Source: Marthasterias glacialis (lineage: Eukaryota; Echinodermata; Asteroidea; Forcipulatida; Asteriidae). Taken from it: DNA of 64,000 nucleotides. The notes beneath the pieces were generated by a model, which worked only from the letters and a program-made list of their open reading frames with translations, was not told the DNA's origin and searched no databases. The position numbers and the translations under genes were made by a program. How positions within the stretch are numbered: position 1 is the stretch's first letter; each line of letters begins with the position of its first letter. This document shows positions 46,080-59,800 of this stretch, one piece after another. The stretch spans positions 4,400,320 to 4,464,319 of the forward strand of contig OU452219.1 in assembly GCA_911728455.2 (NCBI GenBank), in the 5' to 3' direction.

Positions 46080-46290
46080 CTGTAAGTCTTGAAAAGAGAA
46101 GATGATGAAGAAATGTTCAGTTGTAGATGTGGGCAGAAAAATGCAACTGGGGAAAATAAAAAAAAATCAGGTGGGGTCTGAAAACCCAATCCACATGCAA
46201 GGCACCGGTGCGGGATTCAAACCACCGTCCACAATGGTGAAAGGCAGGGAGAAAAACCACTAAGCCAACCTGAATGCCCTGGCCTCATAA
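46080..46290 (-). repeat. SINE family with CAGACCGGAG core, diverged copy
   Basis: On the - strand GGTTTGAATCCCGCACCGG, TGGATTGGGTTTTCAGACCC and a GAAGATGATGAAGAAATG-type tail in reverse follow the order of the copy at 34790. Confidence 0.5.
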
Positions 46291-46820
46291 TGTCAAGGTT
46301 CAAACAGTCCGAAATGCATTCATAATCCAAAATTAATCTCAAAAGGAAGAACAGCCAGCGACCCATTTTCAAATTAGAACCGTTGGCATGGAAAAGAGAT
46401 GGGTCAGAAGACACATACCACAACCTGGTTCATCCTACCCATGGGCTGCAGTTTTTCTTTTCTTTTTTACCGGAAAAAAGGAGAAAGGTTCCAAATTAAT
46501 ATTTTTAATAATTTTGTATTTATTTATTTATATGTGTTTGAGGGAGGTGGTGGGGGGGGGGGTAAGTTACCAGCACCTACCACACTTCCTGACCCACTAC
46601 CTACGGAGATCTCCCTATGCTAATAATGGCCTAAATCTCACAGCACATTGAGACCACTCCCCCCCCCAACCACTATGCTCCAGATTTCATTAAGAAAATC
46701 AAAACATTGCATGAATTTGTGCCATTGTGTTATGAATGTCTATAAAGACCAAACGTTTGACAGATTGCTTCTATGTACCACTTTTCTTTTGGAATAAGTG
46801 ATTTTTGTACAAAACTCCAA

Positions 46821-46986
46821 TTATGTAAATCTTTTTGTATAACTTTCTCGTTTGTTGTTGTTGTTGTTGCCAGTCTCCCACACTAATGAAGCTAATCTAT
46901 GTGTGTCTTAAACACTAATGCCTTCAAAATTGCTAAGAATGCAAAGAAAGCGTTTGAATTATGTAAGTCTTTTTGTATAACTTTTT
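46821..46986. repeat. spaced direct repeat, 29 bp
   Basis: AATTATGTAA(A/G)TCTTTTTGTA...TAACTTT occurs at about 46821 and 46956. It may be a target-site or template-slippage duplication. It lies in the putative upstream region of the nuclear-receptor gene. Confidence 0.5.
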
Positions 46987-47329
46987 TTTTTTTTTACGAA
47001 TTGTTCAGGATTTTCTGTGGATGAGGATTTAGACACTGCCTTTGCAATGCTTGATAATTAAGTTTTACTGATGAAAATCTAATTGAATTTGTTTGTGCAG
47101 AATTTTTAATTCGTCTGTTCTGGGGTCTATTGACCTTGATTTTTTTTCCAGACCTCTGTTGTGATTCAGTGTAGATAGAACCACTGCCCACTCTCTCCCT
47201 CCCATAAAGAGTCCAGAAAGGCTACAGAAACTATCTAGGTGTAGTCACAGCATAACCACCACCCAATATTGCCCGTCAATCACACTGCATCCCCTCATCA
47301 GAGCTCTCTGTACCACTCTGCTGGTGTAA

Positions 47330-47642
47330 CTCTCACATTGGCCCATTGTTTGCTTAATATATTCATTATTCATGAGTGAGTGATGCTGCCTTGGAACTTT
47401 CTACAGCATCTGGCCAATCAGACAGCTGTACCAGGTTGGACTCATTTACATACAGCACATGCAATTGGCTGGTCCGTGGCAGGCAGTTTGCTACGGCGCC
47501 TGAGCAGGGAAAGTATTTGTTGCAGATGGGATGAATCGCGTGACATTTTTTTTTTTTTTTTTAGTCCTTCGCTGATCTGCATGCGTGGGCTTCCCCCAGT
47601 CAGTAGTTGTAGTTTCTTTGAGTAGTACGGACACTGGTAGAC
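47330..47642 (+). promoter_or_regulatory. 5' region of the nuclear-receptor gene, with CCAAT box
   Basis: TGGCCAATCAG (CCAAT at 47414-47418, NF-Y type) is followed by a CAGCTG E-box-like site. A TGA in the receptor frame at 47619-47621 shows that the frame cannot extend upstream within this exon. No clear TATA box is seen at the right spacing. Transcription start is unplaced, and non-coding 5' exons further left are possible. Confidence 0.35.
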
Positions 47643-47802
47643 ATGAAGTATTCAATGCATCAACAGTTTTATGATGGTAGTTTACAAGGCAGTATTTGCA
47701 CCATGGCGGAGGACTATAGTAATAGTACAGCTGCTGTTGGTTACTGCATTGCTGGGCAGGGAGTTGAGGCTTGCGTCCCCCACGGCGGTGTGTTCATTCA
47801 TG
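47643..47802 (+). CDS. nuclear receptor exon 1 (N-terminal domain)
   Basis: The ATG at 47643 follows an in-frame stop 22 bases upstream. It encodes 53 residues (MKYSMHQQFYDGSLQGSI...) and ends in phase 1 at a consensus donor (CATG|gtaaga). Gln, Ser and Tyr predominate and no domain is seen. An alternative start at the internal Met (TMAEDYS) is possible but not required. Confidence 0.7.
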
Positions 47803-50800
47803 GTAAGAAGTCTCGTTGTTTATGTCGAAACACCGAATGTTGTTTGTGATGCCAACGGAATGAGGTTCTCTCACTTCTAAAATTTCTAACATGTGTTCAT
47901 TGATGTATATTGTGTTTATTGATTGATGAAACACAAGTTTACATTAAGAGTTTTATATTGACAGCACTTCTTCAGGTCAGTTAATGTTTTTGTTTTTTTT
48001 ATAAAAACAAGTCTGCAGGCAGGCAGTTGAAGTCATTTTGAGTTTTAGGTCTCACAAAGTCTGAACTTTTGAGTTGGAAATTTGTTTACCATTTAAGTAT
48101 TAAAACGTAACCTTATCGATGGCAGTAGTTCAAGCGATGAATTAAGTCTTTAAACAATTCACTGGTCATAGAGTGAAATGTTTTTGATGTTTACTTATTT
48201 TTTTATTGATTTACTTGTTTATTTACTTGTTTATTTATGTCTTGTTTTATCGAGGTTCCCCTATCAGTTGTCAAAGAACTAATGTGCATCAGCAGCCTAA
48301 AATTTAGTTTTAAATGATCTCTTTCCTTTGAATATTAATGAAAGTGCTGGATTTGTGCATCTTAAAATTAATTTTACTTTATCATCATCAAATTCTAATA
48401 GATACAAAGATTGTAAGATTTTAAAACTGATTTATGCTTTTAGTACAAATCTTTATTTATTTGTGGAATATGTTTTAGTTTCTTTCTTCTAAAATTGATT
48501 TATGTTTTTAGTACAAATCTTTATTTATTTATGGAATATGTCTTAGTTTCTTGACACGGTTAGAATCGCTTTACAGACTATTTTGAGTTTCTAAGTAATT
48601 TAGCGGCATTCGGCAATAACATCCTGTAAGGTAGAGACCGTCATTCCCAAAGACTTCCAAGAAATAACGTTTTATTATCGTCAATAGCAATATCTTGCAC
48701 ACGTACAGTTTAAGGCTGAAGAAGTTGCCTCTAATCTTGTGTGCATGTTGCTTACAGTTTTCACCCGGAGTGCACAAAGCAGAGATTTATGGGGATTTTG
48801 GACTTAACGGCAAAACAAAAATCAAATTGAAAGCGTATTTTGTACAAATTATAGCATACAACTGTACCTTATAACAAAGCAAAACTCTAGGGCAGCTTAG
48901 GGAACCAAGTAAATTAATCCACTTAGGAATGTTTGTACTGTTGTGTCTTTCAAACATTTTACCCATGAAAGTTTGTCTCATGTTTAACATAATCTTTTTA
49001 AGGGATAGGAACTTAATTACTAAAATCTCCATGGGTTTACTGTGTGCAACGTCTTGTTTTTGTGACAGAAATATATCTTAATTCGATTTGGGGGTGAACA
49101 TAGAAAAAAAATTGGCAAGGGGCGGAATTTGAACCAGCAGCCCCCAGATTAACGGACCGACACTCTACCAACCGAGCTACCCAGCTCTAATATTTTGTCA
49201 ATATCTTTTGTTCGGGGGGGGGGGGGGGGAGGTGCCAGTCAGAAGACATTCAACCTGAAACTGCTGTGTAGCCAGGGATCATGCCCCAGTGTACAATACA
49301 ACCCTAGAGCTACAAGCTCTATGGATACAACCTGGGAAGCTGCAGGATAGGGATCACCTTAAGGGGATGCCACTTGTTAATTTTGATAATTTCTTTTCAG
49401 GTTAATTTCATGCAATATTTGAGAGGGAAGTCAAAAGGTAAAACATGATTGACTTTACAACTTTTCACTTTAATTTTTGATTTCCCTTGTGTCTGTATGA
49501 TTACTGGCAGTAGAAACTATGTGTTGATTTATTCCTTTTTAAAATTGTCCATTGTAATCTGTACAGCGGTGTAGCCACCAGGGGCCTGAGGGGCACGTGC
49601 CCCCCTCAACTTTCCAGTGCCCCCCCCCCATAAGCAGATTTGGCTGAGCACATGTGTACATTCACCCAAGACTGCAATATTGTTGCATCACTTTAATTGC
49701 TTACAAGAACTGCTGCCAGTTCAGCGCTCCTTTTCACATGTTTTATAGTTGCCAAATGATAACGGCGCAGTAGCGTGTAATCAGAATTGGTCGATTAACA
49801 GCCCTCTCTGTTATTGGGCCGGAGGAAAGTTACATTGTCATGTTCAAAGGCAATTGCTCCGTGATGACCACTGCATTTCTGATCAAGGATATATTTGCAT
49901 CCCAACCTGGCGTGTCGTGGCGGAGCGGTCAAGCGCACTGGACTCAAACTCTGGCGTTTTCTTTACCAGCAGAGTGTGGTTTTGAGTCCCGGTCTTGGCA
50001 CTTGTGTCCTTGAGCAAGACACTTAACCATTACTGCTTCCTCCTTCTTCCTGACAAAACTCAAACCTGAGTTTATTTGCTCATCAAATAGATGAGAATAA
50101 GGGCTTTCAAATAGCATTTAATTAGGGTCGAAAATGTAAGTATTTTTCAACATAGAGAATGTTTAAGACTTTATACAACATTGACATCATTGCTGGCCTT
50201 TTTGGTTGCCTTCAATTTCAATGCCATTTCCGAGATGTTTCTGATTTATTCCATGGGGCGTCACAAACAGTAGTAATTTTTATACTGAAGTGGTTTCATA
50301 TCTGACCATACAAAAAGGGGGAAAAACCAAACATATAATATAGAAACGGTTGAAGTAGTTAAGCTGGACCCTGGTCAACACATTCTTCCGTTTTATGAGA
50401 GTGGGAATAAATTTTAAGATCCGACTTAAAGATAATGGAAAGTTGGAATTAAGACAAAAGCTGTTTGTGTGTGTCTGAGCACCTACTAGCCCGCAAAGTT
50501 TTACACACACAAGGATCATAGTATGCGTATGGACTATGGCCCTTTTTGAAACTACGGCTTTGGCTTGGCTCAAAACCATGGCTTCAGCTTTGGCTTAGGC
50601 TCCGGCTGAGGCATCGTTTACCTGTTTAATCTGAAGCTTGGAATCGAAAGTACACATTTTCAAAATAACTGGCGGAGCCCAAGTGGAAACCACGGCTTTG
50701 AAAAGGGCCTATGTTCCAAAGTAGGAGCACTTTGTTTGCATGTATATTTTAAGATGGTCGTTGGAAAATATTTTTTAAAAAATCGTCAAATAGACTTAGT

Positions 50801-53800
50801 TCTTTGATCAGCATTAACTTAGACAAATTTTTCCATCTACAATCATCAAGCCACTGTAATGAATTATCCGGCTGATTGTTTTGGTTTATGGCCGTCCAGT
50901 GTGGTCATGCTATAAAAATGGCATGGGTTTGTGCGTCGTGCTGTGTGGGATGCAGATTCTGCTGAATTCTGATAGTACTCAAGTTTTCAAAAAATCGTAC
51001 AAGGCTTTCACGTCGGCATTAAACGCAAATAGAAATACAGTCATATCATCTTTCATATCCTGATCACCGCCACATTTATAGACTGAATAATTATACAGAG
51101 ACGCTGTTTTGGTGAAGCACGCATGTTTTTAACCATGAGGTGCGTGCACGCACGCTGACAATGACGCAAATGTCTGTGAACTGTAGAAGGAAATTCCATG
51201 TAAAGCGTATTTCAAAGGTTATCAAAGGAATTTTTTTGTGGGCGTACCATGGTCACACCGGGCAGTGATAACCATTCTTTGCAAAGGCGGGAAAGGGCAG
51301 ACATTTCATACTCACCCTGTAAGCAGAGAGCAGTGAACGTAAGCGTGGAACGCCGCCGTAAACAGAGCCATCAATTTGGGCCAAGTCACATTAATATGTG
51401 TGTCACATATCACATCAGGTTGGGCTTGAAAGCAATGGAACTGTCCGACATTCTTCCCTCTATAAACTATAAAAGCTTGGGGCATTTAAAGAGGTCAACA
51501 TGTCATCTCCCCGTCCCCCCAACTCTTGCATACACGGTACAAAGAAATCAACTAAACAATGAGCCAGTTCATCCCTCACTAAGTGGATTTTGATTTTTTT
51601 TTTGCCTAGGGAAAATGTTTTCCACGTTGGAACTTCAGACTGGCAGCGTCCCTGCATAAAACACAAACTTGAATATACCCCCCTCCGGCTGAATAGAAAA
51701 GGAACTGAAAGGCAACTTATTTATAGGATAGTAGAGAGTCATTCAGATAGTCAGCAGGTGACCATACAGTATTTAACCCCGCCTCATGGGCTATTTTAAT
51801 TTTGTTTGACCATTACCCTGATATTTCTTACACGGTGTTGAGCATTTTTATTTGCATCCATCCCATCAGGCCCATTCAGCTTTCTTTGTCAAGCCCATCT
51901 TTGCAGAATCCAATGATATATTGCACTTTATCATCATTAAATTTGTTTCGAATGCCCTCTGGAAAAATTGGCTTCATTGTAATGCAATACACAGTGTCTT
52001 AGACACAAGAGCGCAGAGGGACAATTGGTTTCCGTTATTTGGTGTTCATTTGAGAGTTTGGAGTCTGATTTAGAGTCTACGATACCCCGGGTTAGTCTAC
52101 TTGCGATCAAGGGAGGGCATACAACCGTCCCTTAAGTGTGATCCTTTACCATTCAGCACAATTTTGAATTTTCTGAAATCGAACACCCTGCCTGATTTGC
52201 AAGTGGTCAGACAGGGGGTATCTGTTCTCCATCCCCCCCTCTTCTCTCTTTATCCGTTAGAGCGGAATTGAAAAAGTAAACAGAAAGCATAGAAATCTCA
52301 GTTCGTAATTCAATACAGGCGATAATTTTGATATCAGAAAAAGTGAACGCAACAAAGGCTGCTCTGAAATTTCATCAGAAAACCTATTGTGATGAAGTTA
52401 TAGGTTACATACGCCACCGTTCAAATTTATGCAAGGGTGTTTTATACATGAGGAATGTTCCATACGGGTATGTTCCCCCAAAAGGTATGCTTCCGCAAAA
52501 TGATCAACATTCTTTGTGGCCCTTTCAGAAGAACGGCTATGGGGCAACACAATGCCTTAGTCTTAATTATCAATGTGCCTTTCTTGGTCTTAGACAGTGA
52601 GAACAATTTTCCCAGTGTAGTTCCAAAAATTGCATTTACATGTAGACAATCAACTTTTCTCGCACAAGAGATCTCACTGAGATTAAAATATTGATGGATT
52701 TGTGCAGCTTTTGAAGGAACCAGACTCGGTACTTCACGATGGCGCTTCAGAAATTTCTTTCTTGGAGCGCATGACTTTGCAGACGAGTAGCTAAGGCTTC
52801 TTATCTTAAACTGCGTTGAGGTCATGCAGAAAATTTTGCCCGTCAAGTGCAGAGTGTTTGGTTTATCGGAGCCGTGATATTAATCTCTTGTGGTGTCACT
52901 CATTATCAAATTGGGCTATATTGTATGACATAATGCTAATTTCCAAACTGGAACATTCATATTGTTTAGGCTTAATAAATTTGTTAGGGGTGAATAAAGA
53001 AAGCGTGAATAGAGTGTAATTTGAACCTGCAACCTCAGGATTTATGTGCTGTACGTACTGGGTTATAGTCTAGCTCTATGTTTGACATCATTTTTATTTT
53101 TATTTTTTTATTTTTTTTTATTTATTTATTTATTTTTTTTTTTTTTGGGGGGGGGGTGATTGATACAACTTGGGGAACGACTGTGAGGGAATCACCATGA
53201 TGAGATTGCAAGCAATGTTTCTTTAAATACCAAGTATTGAACCAGAAGGGAAGCTGACTGGGTACATAAAAGTCATTTTTTTTTAACAAAGAAGAAAAAG
53301 TTGAACCTGTGCTTAATTATTTTTCCTTGTGGTTTATTACTTGATCCTCAATAAATTAATCAGTGCCTGAATGAAATGTTATCATCCTAATGTTGGAATC
53401 TGCACAGTGGTGTAGCCAGCATTTTTCTTTTGCCTGGGGGGAAGGGGTACAGATACTTGTGGAAGGGGCAATTTTAGCTAAAATGCCTGATTATAGCAAA
53501 TTTCACGGTGTTCAGAGGCTGACAGGAGGGGCAAGCAGGGGTCAAGATGTTTCACATCAGGGGCAGCTGCCCCCTTTTGCCCCCCCCCCATTTGGCTATG
53601 CCACTGAATCTGCAGCCATTTCTCTTGCTTTGCAGGAGACTTGTTTTTATTTCAGATGTGTTTTATGTTTTGGGATAAGTATACTCTTTCCCGTAACTAC
53701 GTTGTAACCCCATCCAGTAAACCAACCTTGCCCCCACCCCTTTCTCTTTCCCAGATGGTCTGATAACCCCAGCACTCTCTGCAAGTCGTAAGATGCTGTG

Positions 53801-56800
53801 TCAAGTATGTGGGGCATTATCATCCGGGCTTCACTTTGGCGTCTTCACCTGTGAGGGATGCAAAGTAAGGAAAACCAAAGAAACATATCAATGTCTCTCA
53901 GAGACGCCTCCAAGATTTAAAACCCCAGTTGGACATTGGTAAAGTGTCTGTAAATGCTTCAATTCTCCACACAAATCAAGATAATATGTAACGAAACCGA
54001 CCTGTGAAAATTCCAGCTCGTTTCGTTGTTTCGTTTGTGAGAAAACGTTAAAAATTCACGTCGGCATTTTCTTAAGCATTCATAGGCAGAGTTTTGGTCT
54101 CACATGAGACGAAAATTCATTTCTGGAAGTTATTTAATTTATTATGCAAAAACGATAACACTTCAGACAGAAATATTTCAAGGAAAGCATACAAACCTTT
54201 TACAAGTAAAATTCTTACCAATATAAGGGACTGGTGGGTTAATAAAGCCCCAGATCAACATTGGTAAAGTGACTGTAAATGCTTCCATTCTTTGCAAAAA
54301 ATCAAGATATTTCTCATAAAACCAACCTGTGAACATGTCAGCTGATTTCGTTGTTTCATTTGCGAGAAAACGGTAAAAATGCATTCAGCATTTTTGTACG
54401 CATTCCTATAGGCAGAGTTTTTGTCTCACTGAGGCGAAAACAAATTTTGGATCTTATTTCATTTGTTACTTAAAAACGATAACACTTCAGGCAGAAATAT
54501 TTCAAGGAAAGTCTTCTACCATCATTTTCTTAATACCATGTAAGGTATATGTAAATCTGTGAACATTTGTGTTTTTCTTACTTACCAATGTTGAGCAGGG
54601 GCTTTGACTATTTTATTTAAGTAAAATGTTGTTTTTTGTTTGCGGTATTGTTTTTCATTAATGGAGCAATCTGACCATTTGTTGAAATTCGTTATTTCAG
54701 CTTCAATTGCAATTCCGCCAAAATTTTTATTTGAACTTTTAAGTTGTACATTAATTATCAAACTCATCCCCTTAAGGTACTTATCTTGACGCTCATAAAT
54801 AAATTTAAAAAAATGTTTTTTTGTTTAAAAAAATGTTTGAAGTCAGTAAGTGATTATCTGCAGTCAGCCATTTGTACCAAAACACCACCAGTTATAATGT
54901 ATCTGCTTTATATTTCTCACAAATTTGGAGGAAAAAAAAACATTCTAAACGGTACTTCTGATAAAAAGAAATTTGATGAATGTATATGTTGATGATGATG
55001 TTAAATAGTTAATTTATTTCAAAATTTAAAAAATATATTACAATCGGAAGATTGAATTGTGTCTAAATTTACTGCAGGTTAGTTATTATTTACATGTACA
55101 ACACAAAACAACTAAAAATTCAACGAAATAACATTAACTTACATGGTGGACTAAACAACAATTTTTAAAAATGTTCCAAAAATTTTCATCACTACCCTGT
55201 CATTTGTTGTACCTTTTTCCGGCCAGTTTTATGATTTATTTTTTACACACTTTGTATAGAGTTTATTTGATCTTACACAGGAGTTGAATTCACTGTAGGT
55301 TTTGATTTATGATTATTTTACAAAACTTGATACAGATATCTCGTTTGTGTAAAATTGTACACGAATGATGAGCATGGAATGTTCCATCTATACTTGCTGC
55401 TGGAAATACGCACACAAAAAGGAAATTTGGACCCCTCAAAAACAGCACGGTAGTGGTGCTAAGTCATCATTTAATTTTTTCTATTATTATTGTCATTCTT
55501 GATTTATTAAAAAATCAAACTTTGCAGGTGAAAGGCTAAATTGTGTTTTAAAAAATGTGTGGAGCACTTAGTACATTTCCAAGTTAAAACTATAAGAGTC
55601 TAAAAAAGTATGACTTCATTACAAAACAGGATTACGAACATAGCTAAGGGTCTACAAATAAATTCGCATGTTTTTGTGTTTCTATTCTCTTCGTGTGGTT
55701 GTTTTAACTTTTCGAACAGGTGTTTAAATATTGACTTCTAATTTCTAAGTGTAATACCCTTTTTACCAATGCATTTTGTTTTGAAATTGTACACGAATCC
55801 AACCTGTGTGGTTACCAATAAATTGTGTGCACTTTCAAAGATGCTAGGTTTGATTTCAGGCAAATTTGTCCCCAAAATTTAGATTGAAATTTCAGATATC
55901 TATTTTTGGTATTGCACGCAAAAACACCGCCAATGATAACTGGTACAGTTGATTAAAAAACTACAAATGAATTATTGTCAGGATCCCAATCTTATCTCAT
56001 GTCCATCAGCCATGTACAAACAGTTTTGCATGTTACATGTATTTTGTGCATTGTCCGTGGCATTCGTGTATGTTTTTAGCTTTTGAAACAGCATCATGTC
56101 AAAATTCGTTCAGAGAAAAAAAATCTTTAAAGAAATTTCTTTCGGGCAAAAATCGGGCCATGAAACTTTTAACTGAACTGAATTAATATGTATGTTTTTC
56201 ATCAGTGTTTCTACAGGCGGAGCATCAAGGAGGGGGCAAACTACGCCTGTGCCAAAGACCGTAACTGTGACATTACCATGGAAACAAGAAACTCTTGCAG
56301 GTTCTGCCGATTCCAAAAATGTCTAGCATTAGGGATGTCAAAAGAAGGTGCGAACATTTTCTCTCTCTTTTTTGGGGGTGAAATTTTAACATAATTTTTT
56401 AAATTTAATTAAAGCCTTTGGTCCCATGTGTTGTGTAAATGTACGTAAAAGAATCAAGTACCCTTATCGTTAAGAGAAGGGGTTCACCCCGATGTTTCTG
56501 GCATGGCTGGCTGCATCAAGTTTGTAAACCGATACAAGGTGCTACATGTATAGATACATACATGTAAATTTGGTCTTAAAATTCTAAACACAGCTCTGCA
56601 TACCTCTGGGAAAAAAAAACAACGAGCGATTTTGGATGACCTTGGGGTGTAAGAACTGCTTTATTATTTGAGTGAAGAGGTTTGGATTTGTTCATTTATC
56701 AAGTTGGCAATACTCAGTGATCAAGACATGCTTTGTTATCTTTTTTAGGGATATCTTACTGAAGTAAGTGTTACAACATGGTTCCTCGGAATCAAATTCT

Positions 56801-59800
56801 CAGAAGAACAAAAATTCTTGTCAAAATTTCATATCAATAATCTTATCATAAATGGTAATGAAAAGTCTAAAATTTGCTGGTCTCGACATCAGAAAAATTA
56901 AAGTTTTTATTATTTTTAGACTGCAACGAATCATAAATTTGTAGAATTGTTGGTCATTTCTACACTGCAACAAAACATAAATTTTTAGAAGTTATGGTCA
57001 TTTCTATAGACTGCAACAAATCGTAATTTTTAGAACTTATGGTCATTTCTAGACTGCAAATTTCAATATTGAGTATGCCGCATATTTCGGCAGTTATTTA
57101 TCGCAATCCTATTTATTGTCAACCCTGTATAAACACACCATGTGCAAGGTGAACAAGTGAAAAAGAAAGACAGAAAAAATACCTGCAGCTTTAAAAGAGT
57201 TTTATGATTTTGTCCATCTCTTGATGATGTAAGGTTAAGTAGAAATGATATTTTGTTGTTGAGAATCCTGTAAGTCATTAGTAAAGACTTATTTGTTTCA
57301 TTTTTTTTATTTTTTATGATTGCTTACTTTAGTCTTTGGACTTCTTATTCTTACTGTTTTTAATTGTAATTTTTCTTGTGCAGTGTGTTTAGAAATTTGT
57401 ATGTTGTGCACTTAAAAAAAACATGACTTGATTACATTGTAGACATTTTAATTTCAGTTGTGACAAAATGAAGAAAATTCTAAAAGAGAATTAGCTGTTG
57501 CAAACTGCTTACCAACCAAAATGGCCTGAGGTACAAATGCAAAAAATGTTAATGGCCTCACAGTTCAACCCTTGTAGAGTCTTTCTTCCTTTAGGGCTAA
57601 AACATGAGACCATTATTCGGCAGTTAAAAAAAGGGGGTAGGACATAAAAGATTGGTTGGTTTCGTTGGAAATATTATTTCCAATGAAATATTATTTCCAA
57701 TAAATGGGTATGGTTTTGATCAGTGACTGATTTTTGTGTTTTCTTGTTTTCTTTTGTTTGATTTCAAATGATGAAAACGTAGGAATAAAATTGGGACGTC
57801 GTCCAAAAGTTGACAGTGATGTTTTCCAGCAGGGATACTACCACGCAGGTGATATGGAGATGCTACATAGTCACGGTCAGCAGTATTCCTGGCCTGGTGC
57901 AGATCATCTGGGTTCCCATTATCCCACTGTATTCAAATCAGAACCCACAGCTACGGACATTGAATCACACGGTGAACAACCTGTTATGAATTACTCCTTG
58001 AAGCGTGAAGCGTACACAACGTGCGACCAGCACAATGGCTTGCATTATTCGCATCATGCCGGTTACTTAATGCCGAGCCAACAGCCGGATGTCAGCGTGG
58101 GCATGGCGAGCCCAGGCCACCAGGAGCGCTACGAGCAGATCTACGGCACGGCGATGGAGTGTGTCCACCCACAGCAGCAGGTTTATCTACCTCCTGATAC
58201 TCACCCTCACCATCATCATGTTCCTATGTCGAACCCAGTACCCATTATGAACCCGCCCACCCAGACACCCATGGAACATCATGATACCTCAAGAAGCTGG
58301 ACTGCCGAGTTAAGTCCATCAAGCAGTATTTCATCGGCTAGTGAAGATGCTTGGGAAGCGGGCTCCATGTTTCAGAGTAACTTACCCTCCTCCGTGACCC
58401 TGACACTACCAGAGGTACACAGTGGTGCTGTCGCAGCTATGGCTTATGCTAACCTATACCGGGGTAAAAACGAAAGCCCGTCCTCGACATCATCGTCATC
58501 ACTATCAGCAGCTGAGCGCTTACAAGAGGACGAACGTTCACCGTCGAAAAAATCGACAGAGTTGAGTTTTCCAATCCCGAGCGACCTAGAGAAAGATTCG
58601 CGTAGTTACACTGAACTTGTACCCCGGAAAAACATCCAGAAAAGTAGCTCGCAGACATTAAGCGAGCAGCATGAAGCAACTGTCTATGCTAACAACCTAC
58701 ATGCAGTGCATCATTCATTGGCGCTGTCACCTAAGCCAGCATCCCCAGCATGTAGTAATAACAACAATGGCGAGGCATGGGCGGGGCATGACAGTAGGCA
58801 ACATATGAGTCTTGATCCGGCCGCCATACTCTTAGACCTTGCTCATCCTCAGGGACAACTCAAGATGGGGCAGGAGGGTGTGTCAACGGCCGACGTTCAG
58901 GGAGATGCCAGTCTCTTGCATGACATTACGGCATATTTTCTGGAATTGAAGATGAATATCCTAGGGCAGTGGAAACTTCATTGCAGCAAGGTGAGAGAGA
59001 CCGTGATAAATCATAGCATCATTAATCATCTAATAAAACTTTCGAGCAGTAGTGCTTGTAAAATTGTGTCATGATTTTTGATTTCAGTTTCACCAACAAT
59101 TTTAAGGAAATAATCTCAATTCAAACTTTTATCTCTGCCTGGTGAAAAAACCCAAATAGCTTCAGATGCGAAAAAAAAAACCATGAATTGCTTTTCTATT
59201 GTTGATGATAATGTTCCAAGAAGCTCCTTGGAATCTGTGAACTTCAGGGACTACTAAATGGTTTGAAATGCCATCATTTCAGCATACTTCCTAAGATTTG
59301 GATCCTAGTTTCAGACCTTTTTGGCAGCCGTGATTCTCACTCCTGGAGTTGGTTGACATAATAATTAATCTTTTCTGAAACATATGCCGACCCTATTGCC
59401 TCGTAAAACAACAAAACAACAAAACAACAAAACTAGGGTCAAATTGTAGGGTTGGGGGCACAAGGGGTACTCAATTTTTTCAAAGGGGGGCAATTCTGGC
59501 CAATTGAACTGTAATTTCCGTTTTTATTTTCCCCAAATAAGCCCCTTTTCATCACTCTTGTTGAGCCGTTTACTATCTTGCCATTCATTATTTTTTATAA
59601 GATATTTTGATGTGGATGTAAAAACAAGTACATTGTGTGCTTGTGAATATAAAAAAATAGTTTTAAAAACATTCAAAAAAACTATTACATAAAAGCTTAT
59701 ACAATATAGCATTTTATTCTGGTAATTTTAAGTCCAGATTCCAAAGGGGGGGGGCACGGTCATCATTTGTGGGGGAAAATACCCCCCCCCCCAGTTACGC

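Larger units (their letters stand above)
47803..53754 (+). other. intron 1 of the nuclear receptor
   Basis: About 5.95 kb, GT..AG. It holds a 68-bp tandem duplication (48423), SINEs at 49090, 49909 and 52987, a hAT-type MITE at 53405 and a TAT-flanked inverted-repeat element at 50538. The remainder is unrecognised. Confidence 0.75.
53865..56205 (+). other. intron 2 of the nuclear receptor
   Basis: About 2.3 kb. Its first third is filled by two adjacent family A TTAA MITEs (53921-54238, 54246-54603). The rest is AT-rich and unrecognised. Confidence 0.8.

Noticed and set aside
49120-49188. tRNA-Asn gene on the - strand
   Set aside because: The anticodon loop lacks T33, stems are weak, and a second diverged copy at 52987 with the same tail shows it is a SINE.
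52328-52600. A 90-codon + strand frame in receptor intron 1
   Set aside because: There are no usable splice sites in phase with the receptor exons and no recognisable motif; probably chance.
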